Shown: one piece after another, positions 47,601 to 59,600 of the stretch
Numbering within the stretch: the stretch's first letter is position 1
Layout: the number at the start of each line of letters is the position of its first letter
Assembly: GCF_032362555.1 (NCBI RefSeq)
Contig: NC_083535.1
Span: forward strand, 434,001 to 498,000
Direction of reading: 5' to 3'
DNA length: 64,000 nt
Source: Amyelois transitella
Lineage: Eukaryota > Arthropoda > Insecta > Lepidoptera > Pyralidae
Notes under the pieces: generated by a model
Databases searched by the model: none
The model's input: only the letters and a program-made list of their open reading frames with translations
Told to the model about the DNA's origin: nothing
Made by a program: the position numbers and the translations under genes

Positions 47601-50600
47601 AGGGGATTCAAATAATAACGTAAGAGTATATTACAAGGAATCTTATTCGGAAGAAAATTACAAAGAAATAAAATTGATTAAAATACCTCGTGCTCGGCCT
47701 CAATTACTCCCTCTTTATACTTCAAAATTACCATTGTCTGATAATAAAAAAAAGGATCTTAAGGATCTTATAAAAAAAAATGCTATATTGCCGTATTATG
47801 TATCATCTTTTTATAATCACATTCTATAATTTTCAAGGGATAATAATAATAGGTGATTAAGAAATCCATTTCAAAATTGTCACTTTTTTATTTTGTACTA
47901 AGATTTTTTTACTATTTCTTTTTATTTTGATTTTGATTAGGTAAATAAAGTTTATAAAAAAAACTTAAATGAAAAAGTATTTGAAAAAGGTATGATTTTT
48001 GTTTCATTTTCGAACTTAATGATACCAAAACAAAAACCAATTCGTAATTAGTGAGGAGAGTTGTTTATTGATTTTGGTCAAATTATTGTGTCTGTGAGAC
48101 ATTTGTTTAGAATTTAATTTTGTTATCTATTGTTTCAAATAATAGTAATATTGATAGTCTGATTACTGTGATTTTAGATAATAAGAACAATTTCAATAAG
48201 AATACTCTACAATTACCTAAATGGAAATAAGATTAAGACTGAATGTAGCCATATAATTGGTAATAAAACATTGTTTTTTTATATAAAACGACTGATTTCA
48301 TAATAAGTCGTGGTTTCATTTACCCAATTATATTATTTTGTTTATTTATCGTTATAAATATAGGAAGATAGTGTCATTTTAACGCATGTAATGTTTCAGC
48401 TCTAACTTAAGACATTTTGAAAAGTGACACTTTTACATATTACGTGGTACAGTGACACTATATTTAAAAAAAAAAAGAAAAAAATCCGTTTTAATAAATA
48501 GATTTAAATCCTGTAAATGGTTAGCACAAAGTTTATCCTAATAATAATAATATGGACACAAAAGTAAGAAAATTATATACATAATAATAACATTTTGCAA
48601 TGATTGTAAATTTTGGGACTTCAAATGAACTTTCTGAGGTTTTGATTTTTTTGCTTAGTGACGGTTTGATTCTTAACCTTTAAGTATGGACGTGGAGTCT
48701 GACAGGCTACTTGATGTTTTCGATTTCTTAGTTTTACCTAGTTCTCCCCACCACCCGGGATTGAGCGGCTCAGTAGCTTTTGTTTTAGTCGTAAAACTGC
48801 CAACGAGGGAGGAGGTTGCGTCATCCGGTAAATATTTCGTAAGTAATGACCATCTAAATAGTGACTGGAGCCTGTGAGGCTACACGTCCATTGTTCCCCT
48901 ATAACATATATTATAACGGGAATTATGTCTGTTTCAGATTTTTTTATTCAAAATGTCAGAAAACAATAAAGCCAGTAGTTCTAAGTTAAAACGACCATCG
49001 ACGAGCTCTGTTCAAGGCCCAGTAACAAAAACTTTTCGGGTAGGAGATCCTTCTTTTGAAAAAGAAGTGAGTGAGTTATTGTTGGCTTCGGATCAATCTG
49101 ACAATGAAGAAACTATTGAAGATCTTTTTATATTGGAGTCTGAATTCATTCAAAATCACGAAAGTGACAATGAGGAGGTTCAAGGACACGAACAGGACCA
49201 GAACCAGGACCAAGACCAAGGAGAAGAATCAGGTGATGATAGTTCGGACAGTATTCCTTTATCGAAGTTAGTAAAATCTAACTATTACTACGGTAAAAAT
49301 AGGTATAAATGGGCCAAAACGCCACCATCGGCTAGCAAGCGTATCCCAGAGCACAATATTATAACGTCTCGTGCAGGTACTTCAAAACTGAAACCTGAGG
49401 ATAGTAAGGATCACTACAACATTTGGAATAAGCTTTTCGACGAAGTAATGCTCCAATGCATTCTAACTTGGACCAATGTTAGTATTTCTAGCTACAGAAC
49501 TAAGTTTGTCCGTTATAATAGACCCGAATTGAGTGATTTGGATATGGTTGAACTCAAAGCTTTTATTGGTCTGTTATACTTCTCTGCTGTTTTGAAATCA
49601 AATGATGAAAACACGAGTTACTTGTTCTCTTTAGATGGCACAGGTGTTGAGATATTTAGGTGCGTAATGTCAGAGACAAGATTTCTGGTTTTGTTATTGT
49701 GTCTACGATTTGACAACCCAGATGATCGTGGAGAGAGGATGAAGAGTGATAAGTTGGCCGCTATTTCAAATATTTTCAATAAGTTTGTGGGTAATTCTCA
49801 ACAGTTATATGAATTGAGCGAATGCGTCACAGTAGATGAAATGCTCGTCAAATTTCGAGGAAGAAGTCATATGATATCATACATGCCAAAAAAGCCTGGT
49901 AAATATGGACTGATAATTCGAGCACTATGTGATGCCGAAAACTATTATTTTTATAATGGGTATATTTACTCTGGAAAAGACTCGGATGGGATCGGATTGA
50001 CAGAACAGGAAAAAAAATTTCTAGTTCCAACTCAGTGTGTCTTACGCCTGACAAAACCCATTCAAGGAACCAACCGTAACGTGACAGCTGATAATTGGTT
50101 TTCATCCATAGAGCTTGTAGACGAACTATCATCACGGAAGCTGACGTATGTAGGAACGCTAAAAAAGAACAAAAGGGAAATCCCGATTGAATTTCAGCCA
50201 GCTAAGAATCGAGCAGCAAATTCTGCTTTATTTGGATTTACGAGCACAAAAACTTTATGCTCCTACGTGCCAAAGAAGAATAGAGCTGTGGTACTTATAT
50301 CATCCATGCATCACAGTAACCAGATAGATGAAAATACTAAAAAACCTGAAATTATCATGTATTATAATTCAACTAAAGGGGGCGTTGATGAGGCTGACAA
50401 AAAATGCTCGAATTACTCCACTAGCCGGCGAACAAGGAGATGGCCTATGGTGTTGCTATATCGTGTTCTAGACTTGAGTGCCATGAATGCCTACATTCTA
50501 TATAACATATATCAACCAAAAGCTGCCGAGAGAGGAGATTTCGTTAAAAAATTAGCACGTATGCTTGTGGTGCCTCATATGCAAAAGCGTGTTATAAATA

Positions 50601-53600
50601 CACGATTGCCAAGAGAGCTGAGGTTGACAATGACTCGAGTTTTAGGTGAAGACATGGTTATAGAAGATGCTCAGGAGCAAGCAACCAATCAAGGAACCAG
50701 AAGAGCATGTAGAATCTGTCCTGCGAAAAAACATAGGATGACTACTCATGTTTGTGTAGGGTGCAACAAACCTGTGTGTCTTCAATGTTCGAGACCTTTA
50801 TGCACTGACTGCCAATAAATTGCCGATATTAGGGTGTTGTCATTTTTTTTAATATTTGCTATCTGAAGTAGGCTTCTTACGTTTTAAATTATATATTCAT
50901 TATAATTTGAGAAAAAAAGACTAATTTTGTTATAAGAATAAGTTTGGCTGTGTTTTATACCTAAAATGTAATCTAAGAACATTTAAGAGTAAAAAGTGCC
51001 ATTATTTTTTATTTTTAATTTTTTTTTAATTTTTATAATAAAAATTGATTATATACGCACATTATTTTTATTGCTATATTCCTTATCTTTAATATATAGT
51101 ACATTTTTAAAGGATTTTATATCAATTAACCCAAAAAAAAAGTGTTTCAATATAGGAGCCTGTGAGACTCCACGTCCACAGTTGTGTTTAGAAAATATTA
51201 CGTCCATACTTAAAGGTTAACGTGCGATGTGTAGAAGAAGCGGCGGAACAAACTACACCGCAGCATTTTCATCGGACGTCAATGTACAAATAGAACTAAT
51301 AATGTTAATACGAATATTTCGTCAAATAAAATAAAATATGTACATACTGTACAAATTATGTCAAGATCATGTCAAAAATACACAAGCATTTAACTGAAAA
51401 AGCACTGTTGGCTCTGTCTACACGATATAGACGTGACCACATGTATGTATGTATATATTAACCCCCCCCCCCCCCCCCACGTACCTCCTTACAGTGGAGT
51501 CCAACTCCTTCTCCCTCCGCTGCACCTCCCACTTCTGAACAGCTATCTCCTGCGTCCGCCAAACAGCTGAACGTGGCCATATCAATCTTTTCGACACTGT
51601 TGACTCTGTCTACCCCGCAGGGGATATAGACGTGACCATATGTATGTATGTATCCCCCCACGTACCTCCTGACAGTGGAGTCCAACTTCTCCCTCCGCTG
51701 CACCTCCCACTTCTGAACAGCTATCTCCTGCGTCCGCCAAACAGCTGAACGTGGCCATATCAATCTTTACAACACTGTTGGCCCTGTCTACCCCGCAGGG
51801 ATATAGACGTGACCATATGTATGTATATATAACACCCCCACGTACCTCCTGACAGTGGAGTCCAACCTCTGTCTACCCCGCAAGGGATATAGACGTGACC
51901 ATATGTATGTATGTATACCCCCACGTACCTCCTGACAGTGGAGTCCAACCTCTGTCTACCCCGCAAGGGGATATAGACGTGACCACATGTATGTATGTAT
52001 GTATATATAACCCCCCCCCCCCACGTACCTCCTGACAGTGGAGTCCAACCTCTGTCTACCCCGCAGGGGATATAGCCGTGACCGTATATATAACCCCCCC
52101 CCCCCCACGTACCTCCTGACAGTGGAGTCCAACTCCTTCTCCCTCCGCTGCACCTCCCACTTCTGAACAGCTATCTCCTGCGTCCGTTCCACCACAGCGA
52201 TCTGCATCTGCTCCTCTTTGATGCGCTGCTTCGTTTTGGCAGCTTGCAATTCGTACGCCATTTCCGCTTCGGCCTATGGAAGTGAACCCGAGTGTAAATG
52301 CTTAAAGTGTATATGATGTAATGCCGTGTGGTTACCGGGACTAATATAAGGAAAAAAAATAATAGGACCACTGGTCGTTTTAAAGGCGACATATGGATAC
52401 GTACATACATATAATCACGTCTATGTCCCTCGCGGGGAAGACAGAGCCAACAGTCTTGAAAAGACTAATAGGCCACGATCAGCTGTTTCACAAAGGGATA
52501 GGGTTATGAAATTGGGATTCTTCTTCTAGGCAACCTCCCAGCCAACACATAAGCCAGATAATAGCGAAAATATACCACAATAAGCAGTGTCAAGCTTTAT
52601 TAATTATGTATTACAACTGATGTTATGGCTTAATTTTGAATAAGAGAGTTCTTAAATTAAAATAATGTTGTAAGCTTACTAAATTCTGCATAAAGTTCGC
52701 GGTATTTTTTCAAGCTGAATAATAATCAAGAGTAGTATCTGCTAAACAAGCGATATTCAAATAAAAGTAATTGAAACAGCTATTATCTGCACATTAGGTG
52801 AAATTTTTGCATTGACCTGTATAACATACATACATACATACATAAAATCACGCCTCTTTCCCGGAGGGGTAGGCAGAGACTACCTCTTTCCACTTGCCAC
52901 GATCTCTGCATACTTCTTTCGCTTCGTCCACATTCATAACTCTCTTCATACAAGCTCGGCGGTTTCGGGTACTTTTGACCTGACCCTTTACCAGGACGTC
53001 CTTAATTTGATCAAGATACGTTCGTCTAGGTCTTCCCACTCCGACCTTTCCCTCCACACTCTCCTTGTATATCTGCTTAGTCAACCTGCTTTCATTCATC
53101 CTCTCCACATGACCGAACCATCTTAACATACCCTTTTCTATTCCTGTAACTACATCTTCTTTCACATCACAACATTCCCTTATCACGCTGTTCCTTATCC
53201 TGTCACTCAATTTCACACCCATCATACTCCTTAACGCTCTCATTTCCACTGCATTTATTCTGCTTTCATGTTTCTTTTGCCATACCCAACTTTCACTCCC
53301 ATACATTAATGTCGGGACCAACACGCCCCTGTGCACAGCCAGTCGAGCCTTTTTGGATAGTTTCTGACTGCTCATAAAGGCATGCAAAGCTCCATTCACC
53401 ATGTTCCCCGCGTTCACTCTCCTTTCAATATCACTATCATACTTGCCATCTGATGTAAACTTTGATCCTAGATATACAAACTCTTTCACTTGCTCCACTT
53501 TTTCTCCTCCAATCAAAATATTACATGCTGTCATTTCTTTCTCCATTTCAAAAACCAGTGTTTTAGTTTTACTTACGTTCACTTTCATTCCTTTCTCTTT

Positions 53601-56600
53601 TAAAGCTTCATGCATACAGTTTACCATCTCCTGTAACTCCTCCGCTGATGACGCCAGTATAACCTGATCGTCGGCATAGAGCAGACATTTGACGAGTAAC
53701 TCATTCATCCTTAATCCACTTTTAGACTCTTTCAAATCTGTCAAACAGCTATCCATAAATAGGTTGAACAGCCACGGTGACGCAACACATCCTTGCCTAA
53801 CGCCTTTCTCAATCTTAAACCACTCAGTGTGCGCTCCGTTTATCCTGACACAAGCACTCGAATCCTCATATAAGGATTTCAGTGCTCGTATTAAGAGACT
53901 GCTCACCCCATGCATAGAAAGTGCTGACCACAATTCATTCCTCTCAACTCTGTCATAGGCCTTTTCCAGATCTACGAATGTGCAATAGACTTTTTGACTC
54001 TTGGCCAAAAACTTTTCGGCTATGCACCGCAAGGAAAAGACCTGATCAGTACATCCCATTCCCTTTCGAAATCCCGCTTGAGCATCCCATATTTTGTCAT
54101 CAGTTTCATTCCTGACTCTATTAATCAATACCTTAGCATACAATTTGCCGACGACGCTAAGCAGGCTTATACCACGATAATTTTTGCAGTCCAGCTGTGA
54201 CCCTTTTCCTTTGTAAAGTGGCACGATAACAGCCTTACACCAATCTTTTGGTACTCGGCCGCTTCTCCAACACAAATTGAAAAGGCAGTACAACTGACTA
54301 GCTACTACGCCTTTTCCTGCTTTAAGCATCTCGACCGACACTCTATCACACCCAGCAGCCTTTCCCGCTTTCATACTCTTAAGTGCTTCCACAATTTCGA
54401 ACATTTCAATTTCGCCTTCCATCTCATTCTCTTTTTCTTCGCTATAGCAGAAATCTTTCTTATTTCCTTCCTTTTTTTCAAATAAACTTTCAAAATAGTC
54501 CTTCCATATCTTTAGTACACATTCTTCTCCTTTCACAACGCTACCATCCTGGCATCTGATCCTAGTCAGCTCTCTGGTTATAGTATTTCCTCGGGCTGAC
54601 CTTACGGATTTCCAGAATACTTTCAGATTTGACTGAAAGTCTTCTGATAGCCTTTTATCAAAATCCTCTTTATACTCTTCTTTCTTTCTAATCACAGCTT
54701 TCTTAACCAAATCTTTCATTTTCTTATATTCCTTACGTGCTTCATTCACATCTTCATCTATAACCTCTTGCATTCTTAAGTTAGCTTTTGCTGCTAACAA
54801 ATCCAGCCATGCTTTCTTCTTTAATCGCACAAGTTCTTGCACATCTTTACTCATCCACGCATTTTTGTGATTTTTTCCTTTCCTTCTTCTACTTACACCA
54901 CACACTTCAACAGCTACTTTCACAATTCTTTCTTTAAATTCCTTCCATCCATCTTCAATATCGCTCATTTCCTCTAAATCTTCAAATTCATCCTTCAGTC
55001 TATTAATATACTTCTTACCTACATCCATATCTTGCAAATTTTCTACTTTTACTCTTTCCAAAGCGCTGGTTTGCTCCCTTACCCTGTGCCGCCAGCGATT
55101 GAAGATACCCCTTATCCGGGATATCACCAGTAAATGGTCCGAGTCAATGCCAGCACCGCGATATGCACGGGTATCCAGCACTTTGTTCTTCAATCTTTCA
55201 TCTACAATCACAAAGTCTATCATACTTTTTAAAATACCTTCCACTCTAGTGTAGGTGTGGATCTCTTTATGTTGAAACATTGAGTTCGACACAAAAAGAT
55301 CCCACTCTAGACAAATTTCTAATACACTTCTTCCATTATCATTCACCTTTTCGTCACCAAACGCACCAAACACCTTTTCATATCCATCACGCTTTACACC
55401 CACCCATCCATTAAAATCACCTAACATAATAATCTTCTCATTTGGCTTGGTAACTTTCAATACTTCTCTTACACTATTCCAGAACTCCTCGTTTTCGCTT
55501 TTTGCTGATGTTGTACCCCTCGAACCCACATCCCAAGGTGCATAAACACCTAGAACGAAGATCCGAGTGATTCCAACTTTCAGCCTAATCCATAGAAGAC
55601 GAGGGCTGACACACTCATACTCATTCACGCACTCAGCCATTCGTGCAGAAAGAATTAGACCGACCCCTTGACAGCCTCGGCTGGTACTGGAAATTCCAGA
55701 CCAATACGCCGTGTAAGGGCCGTGCTGCGTCGCGTCGCATCCTTTCCGCTTCGTTTCATTCACGCACAACACATCCAAACGTCTTTCATCCATCATCTGG
55801 CATACTTCCTCAATCTTATCCTTCATTCCTCCTCTTACATTCATCGTCGCAAAGCGGCTTTCAGCAGACCGCATACCGCTCCCGCCGGGAACGAGACGTG
55901 ATGGGGTGCGGACACCATCGCCGCCATTTAGGTGCTCTTTCAAAAAATTTGCATCCATGCGATTCCCACGAGACGCTAGGGAAAAATTTTGTCCGCCCCA
56001 GCAGAGCCCCGCATGCCAGGGTAAGGCTAGCCATTACCTGGGGGTCGCCCAACCCCATGGCGGAAGTGGCACGCTCGAGACTAGGCTCGCCCCTAGCCAT
56101 GCATCCATCGGCGCGGCAGACCTTAGATTGGCAGGGATTTACATTAAAGAGGAATCCCAAGTCTATCCCTTAGTCGGCTCTTACGACATCCGTGGGAAAG
56201 AGATGGAGTGGTCCTATTCTTTTGTAATGGTGCCGGGAACCACACGGCATAACATTTTAAAGAAAAGCAGTTAAACAGCAAAACGCTGAATATTAGACGA
56301 AATACTGTCTTTAAGCTGTTTAGTGTACGAAATGGTACTAATTTATTCAGATGCTGAATAATTTAGATATTTTCTTCTTTTTACAGCTAACTTCTGCAAA
56401 ATTGAAAATAAACTCCTTGTTTTACCAAACTTATAGCGCTATAAGCATACAATTGTCTTTATGTTAAACTTAAAACAATATCAGTTACAAATGTGGGTAT
56501 CTTAAGCAGCAAATAACTGATTAGTTGAAGATATCGTATGTTTATATCCAGATATTTCACCATTTTGTGACAAAATCAACAATATGCCACCTCAGAAAAA

Positions 56601-59600
56601 TAATAACAAAAGAGTAAATGATTCATGGAAAAAAAAGAGAACGGGAGGAACAAGAAGAAAATGTTCACGAGAGTATGTAAAGATAAAAAATAGTATCTGT
56701 ACAGTAATAGAAAAGAGTTTAACATCTGATACAAATGGGCTCGGGCCAAGTGCGACCAACACAGTTGAAGAGGGTTCTGTACACGATGATTATACATCAC
56801 CATCAGGATTAGTGATTCAAACACATAGACTGGGTCCAACTTTAGCTGCAGATAACGACAATACATACATACATATGTGTGAAAGATATTAAAAAAGAGA
56901 TTTAAATGGAAATATAATTAGGTGCTCTTGGGTGTATTTTGTAACAAGCGCGAAACTTTTGGTTGCAACTACCTACAATTTTAGTTGGTAATATAAACAA
57001 TTGTCTAACTAAATATTACGCAATGCGTCATTCATAGTATTTCATTTCACATTTGTTTACCTTTTAAAATATAGCTTTATCTTGAGGCGCTCAAAAAATG
57101 TATAATGATCATGTTGATAATTCACAGTAAAGTGCCATGCGTTTATATAATTCACCTTAAACTTACTTAAAATGTATGAAATCATTTACGCTATTTTATA
57201 TCGGCGACCATTTACAATATTTTGAACTAAGCGACATAAATTTATCCCGTCACAATAAAAAATACTTTTTACTTGAATAATTTCTTTGTAAAACTACTCC
57301 AAAGATCGGAATTTCGTATATCATTTGAATATCTGAACTCACAAATTAACAACTGCATAAAAGATGTATAATTTCTGGACTAAAGAAAAATCAGAATTTA
57401 TGCAGAAGATATTCAGTGTGTCGTACATTTATTCAGCTGCTATGTGGCTATTAATCAACTGTTAACCAAATTGAAGCAAGATATTTTGTGCCCAAATTGC
57501 TTGAATATCACCTGTATAAGCGCTTACACAGAAGTTATACAAATACTTTATCCAGCTTAAAGTTAAAAGATTGCTTTTACGCAAAATTTATACAGCTATA
57601 CTGTGTTGGCTGGGCTGTCACTATCTGAATCTTAACTCTATCATTAAGCCAAAAAACTTAATGTGGCCTATAAGTCTTTTTGGCCTATAAGTCTTTTGAA
57701 GGCTGTATGTTGGCTCTGTCTACCCCATAGACGTAATTATATGTATGTATGTATGTATTTGATGAAAGTAATTGTATATAGATATTTAAAAAGCCACACA
57801 GGCTGTATTTCTTATTTAAATATTTTGTCTTCAGAAAATTTTCTGTTGTAGTTCTCAGTGAAATCTGATTTAACTAATACATACATAAAATCACGCCTTT
57901 TCCCCGGAGGGGTAGGCTGAGACTACATCTTTCCACTTGCCACGATCTCTGCATACTTCTTCGTTTCATCCACATTCATTACTCTCTTTATGCAAGCTGC
58001 ATTTATTCTGCTCTCGTGCTTCTTTTACCATACCCAACTTTCACTCCCATACATTAATGTCGGGACCAACTGAATATCGAAAGACGCCTACAGTCCTTGC
58101 GGTTCTTTTTTAGGCGATGGGCTAGCAACCTGTCACTAGTTGAATCTCAATTCTATCGATAAGCCAAATAGCTAAACATGGCCATTCAGTCTTTTCAAGA
58201 CTGTTGGCTCTGTCTACCCCGCGAGGGATATAGACGTGACCATATGTATGTATGTATGTATGTATGCCTGCAGTCCCCTACCTTCTTAGTCTGAACTTCA
58301 ACATCGTAGGCCGCCTTTTTCAATTCGAAATCCCTCTGCGCCTTAGCTATTTCGGTGTCGTTGAGGAAGCGCGCCGCCATGCGCTGCTCCTCCGCCATTG
58401 CTTCCTTTATGCGCGCTTCCGCGTGCGCTTCCGCTTCGCCGATGCGCGCGTCGCGCTTCACTTCCGCCGTGCGAGCCATGCCGAGCGCTTTCAGATAGCC
58501 CTGTTGGTAAATTAAATATTTTTAAAAAACATACATACATACATATCTAAGCAGACATCATGAATAAGCAGATATACAAGGAGAGTGTGGAGGGAAAGAT
58601 CGGAGTGGGAAGACCGAGACGAACGTATCTTGATCAAATTAAGGACGTCCTGGTAAAGGGTCAGGTCAAGAGTAGTGGATGAAGCGAAGGAAGTATGCAG
58701 AGATCGTGGCAAGTAGAGAGATGTAGTCTCTGCCTACCCCTCCGGGAAAGAGGCGTGATTTTATGTATGTATGAATGTACATACATATCATCACGTTTAT
58801 ATCCCTTTGGGGGGTAAACAGAGCCGACAGTATTAAAAAGACTGTTAGGCCACGTTCAGCTGTTTAGTTTAATGATAGAATTGAGATTCAAATAGTGACA
58901 ACATCCTAGCCCATAAGAGTTATGATGGAATTGACATTCATATAGTGACAGGTTGCTAGCCCATCGCCTAAAAGAAGAATCCCAAGTTTATTAGTCTTTC
59001 TCTTAGTCACATTTTACGACTTCATGGGAAAGAGATGGGAGTGGTCCTGTTCTTGGTGCCGGGAACCACACGGCACTGTCACGGTCTCATAGATGTATTA
59101 CCTCTTCATCCCGTATATCTTTGAGGGTGTAGGAGACGACTGTGATACCCATGTTGATGAGATCGCTGGAGGCCACCTCGAACACCTGAAACAAATGGAT
59201 ACAATTTATTGGATTTATTTCTATGGAGATGCATATAGGAGAGATGTTAAAATAACAGTTTTTTTCCCGACTTCAAAAATAGAGGTGGTTCTCAGTTTGA
59301 CCTGTTTGTATGTCAAATTCAAAATTCAAATTTGTAGGAAGTATAGATATTAAAAGTTATTTAATTCCTACAGAAGAAAGAAGGAGAAAAGAGGAGAAAA
59401 TAATCGGTTTAAAATAATTATATTATGAACATAAAAATTAAGAAGCTTTTACAATAAAAATTATTTGTGACATAAATCAGTAACAAAACCATGGCAACCG
59501 TTGCTATGGGCGTCTAGCAAGAAGGTTGCCTACAAATCCAAAATTTTTATTCATTATTATAGACTTCATATCGCTTAATAATTGTCAAAACGTATGGTTT

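Larger units (their letters stand above)
43942..51226. mobile_element. DNA transposon with 27-bp inverted ends, 4-bp duplication and its own transposase-like ORF
   Basis: The left end (43942-43968) starts CGCACGTTAAGAATCAAACC and runs to GTCACTA. The right end is its exact complement but is cut in two: 48656-48676 (TAGTGACGG...TTAA) and 51221-51226 (CGTGCG), with piggyBac inserted between. ATGT at 43938-43941 and 51227-51230 is the target duplication; joining the flanks restores the rep-G sequence seen at 4094 and 39717. Without piggyBac and one TTAA the element is about 4.74 kb. GTGACAG/CTGTCA words recur near both ends (for example at about 44277, 44424, 44486, 44567 and 48424), like subterminal transposase sites. 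Confidence 0.85.
52537..57614. mobile_element. DNA transposon with CCCAGCCAACACA ends, split by the LINE
   Basis: Exact 13-bp inverted ends CCCAGCCAACACA (52537-52549) and TGTGTTGGCTGGG (57602-57614). CT flanks both sides (52535-52536 and 57615-57616); joining them restores GCAACCTGTCAC of SINE-A, so the duplication is 2 bp. Without the LINE it is about 1.65 kb and has no transposase, so it is non-autonomous or decayed. I cannot assign its superfamily. Confidence 0.75.

Noticed and set aside
51458..52261. 101-aa minus ORFs with repeated [10 protein letters not shown] segments
   Set aside because: They read through the tandem copies of a flotillin exon end and SINE-A tails; the repetition is of DNA origin and not a protein repeat family.
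53401..54200. Plus-strand ORFs across the LINE
   Set aside because: Antisense shadows of the RT reading frame.
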